From Planctomycetota bacterium (lineage in GTDB: Bacteria > Planctomycetota > Planctomycetia > Planctomycetales > Planctomycetaceae), in contig JAJRTM010000569.1 of the NCBI GenBank assembly GCA_024278285.1, forward strand, positions 1 through 6,977: 6,977 bases of DNA. The letters run 5' to 3'. The position numbers and the translations under genes are program-made. The notes beneath the pieces are model-generated. The model ran no database searches. It had not been told where the DNA came from and was given only the letters and a program-made list of their open reading frames with translations. How positions within the stretch are numbered: the stretch's first letter is position 1; every line of letters begins with the position of its first letter. Shown here piece after piece: positions 6,183-6,977 of this stretch.

Positions 6183-6704
6183 ATGGATACAATCTGGGCT
6201 CCCTGGCGGTTAGCGTATGTGGCTGGTGATTCATCGAAAAAAAAAGAGAAATGCGATTCTGGGTCGAAAAAAGAGACTTGTTTTTTGTGTCGATACCATC
6301 AGGATGATTCTGCAACAGACCGCGAGAATTTGGTTTTGTTACGAGGGGAAAAAGCGATGGTGGTGTTTAATCGCTACCCTTATAACAATGGTCATTTGCT
6401 GATCACGCCGCAAGAACATCTTGGCGATCTGCTGGAAATTTCCGCAGAGGTTCAAGCAGAATGTCAAGAACTACTGGCTCAAATGATAACGCTGTTACGA
6501 GAAACGATTCAGCCGGATGGATTTAATATCGGCTTAAATTTGGGCCACGTTGCAGGAGCAGGACTGCCGGGGCATTTGCACTGGCATATCGTCCCGCGAT
6601 GGAATGGCGATACGAATTTCATGCCTGTAATCAGCGATACCAAAGTCATCCCACAATCTCTGGAAGCCTTGTACGATTTATTAAGCAAGAAACTAAATTC
6701 ATAA
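6183..6704 (+). CDS. HIT-family hydrolase/phosphorylase, Ap4A phosphorylase-like
   Basis: Cytoplasmic histidine-triad protein, 173 residues, predicted to cleave dinucleoside polyphosphates such as Ap4A or related nucleotide-phosphoryl substrates. The N-terminal WAPWRLAYV (5-13) and the CFLC zinc-type motif (Cys33, Cys36) are followed by NRYPYNNGHLLITPQEHLG (His79), GFNIGLNLGHVAGAGLPGH (113-131) and the triad HLHWHIVPRW (His131, His133, His135; the middle His is the expected nucleophile). The NIGLNLG, AGAG and GDTNFM features resemble the actinobacterial Ap4A phosphorylase type (Rv2613c), but hydrolase and phosphorylase cannot be told apart by reading. Between the Trp motif and the CxxC lies a lysine-rich stretch (residues 17-32) that includes a run of nine A bases. 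The start is well supported: GGAG at 6171-6174, 8 nt before the ATG. The phosphodiesterase gene follows after 76 nt. Confidence 0.92.
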   Translation: MDTIWAPWRLAYVAGDSSKKKEKCDSGSKKETCFLCRYHQDDSATDRENLVLLRGEKAMVVFNRYPYNNGHLLITPQEHLGDLLEISAEVQAECQELLAQMITLLRETIQPDGFNIGLNLGHVAGAGLPGHLHWHIVPRWNGDTNFMPVISDTKVIPQSLEALYDLLSKKLNS

Positions 6705-6780
6705 TCACCCGCAGGTCAGGTTTTCCAGATTGAATACATTATCTTTTTAGTCTTTTATATTTTCGGAAAGTCATGCTGAA

Positions 6781-6977
6781 ATGGTATCAAATATTTTATC
6801 AATTGGATCGATGATTCTATTGAGTCTGTTTCTTTTCAATGGAGCCAGTCACGTGCAAGGTGCAGAAATTGTCGCTCACCGTGGTGCCTCGTTTGATGCT
6901 CCGGAAAATACGATTTCCTCGGTAAAGTTAGCCTGGGAACAAGGAACCAATGCGGTTGAAGTGGATGTTTATCTTTC
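6781..6977 (+). CDS. Exported glycerophosphodiester phosphodiesterase, 5' part only
   Basis: The gene runs off the right edge; 65 codons are present. A signal peptide (about residues 1-27, hydrophobic core ILLSLFLF, likely cleavage after VQG) leads into the start of a GDPD domain: EIVAHRGAS (His33 and Arg34), APENT (40-44) and AVEVDVYL (Glu60 and Asp62). In the family the HRG histidine is catalytic and the E-x-D pair binds the metal ion; the second catalytic histidine would lie beyond the window. The enzyme hydrolyses glycerophosphodiesters to glycerol-3-phosphate and an alcohol, here outside the cytoplasm. A GGAAAG at 6765-6770 lies 10 nt before the ATG at 6781. The ATG at 6773 is in another frame that stops after 13 codons. 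Confidence 0.88.
   Translation, partial: MVSNILSIGSMILLSLFLFNGASHVQGAEIVAHRGASFDAPENTISSVKLAWEQGTNAVEVDVYL

Noticed and set aside
6773..6814. ATG at 6773 as the phosphodiesterase start
   Set aside because: That frame stops after 13 codons; the ATG at 6781 gives a signal peptide and the HRG motif.

Overview
The window most likely comes from a member of the Planctomycetota; I cannot place the genus. The support is indirect. There is a Tat-exported xylose-isomerase-like TIM-barrel protein with an NRRSFL signal, a secreted alpha/beta hydrolase carrying an EF-hand loop behind its signal peptide, a PurU that differs from the proteobacterial type, and moderate GC with long intergenic stretches full of dispersed repeats.

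Layout from left to right: a repeat-bearing noncoding stretch (1-356); a secreted EF-hand/alpha-beta hydrolase (+, 357-1535); a convergent noncoding spacer made largely of dispersed repeats (1536-2023); a membrane-anchored PP2C/SpoIIE-type phosphatase (-, 2024-3661); formyltetrahydrofolate deformylase PurU (-, 3794-4654); a 150-nt divergent promoter region; a Tat-exported sugar isomerase/epimerase-like protein (+, 4805-5779); a second repeat-bearing spacer (5780-6182); a HIT-family nucleotide hydrolase or phosphorylase (+, 6183-6704); and the start of an exported glycerophosphodiester phosphodiesterase (+, 6781 to the right edge).

The genes do not form one obvious pathway. They read as ordinary chromosomal genes: exported hydrolases, one-carbon/purine metabolism, a signalling phosphatase and nucleotide housekeeping. 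Only purU followed by the phosphatase, and the HIT gene followed by the phosphodiesterase, are tandem and close enough (132 and 76 nt) for possible co-transcription.

The most striking content is between the genes. Three unrelated repeat families each occur as an inverted pair of arms spanning about 145-160 nt: 87-246, 1770-1920 and 5876-6020. One has arms that start with GTAG followed by an imperfect palindrome, which is the architecture of REP sequences and REPINs mobilised by RAYT (TnpA-REP) transposases. Another has a further solo copy at 1572-1606, identical over 35 bp to the copy 4.3 kb away. No transposase is encoded here, so these would be non-autonomous elements. I saw no RNA genes, CRISPR array, insertion sequence or prophage, and no gene cluster that I would call a new system.
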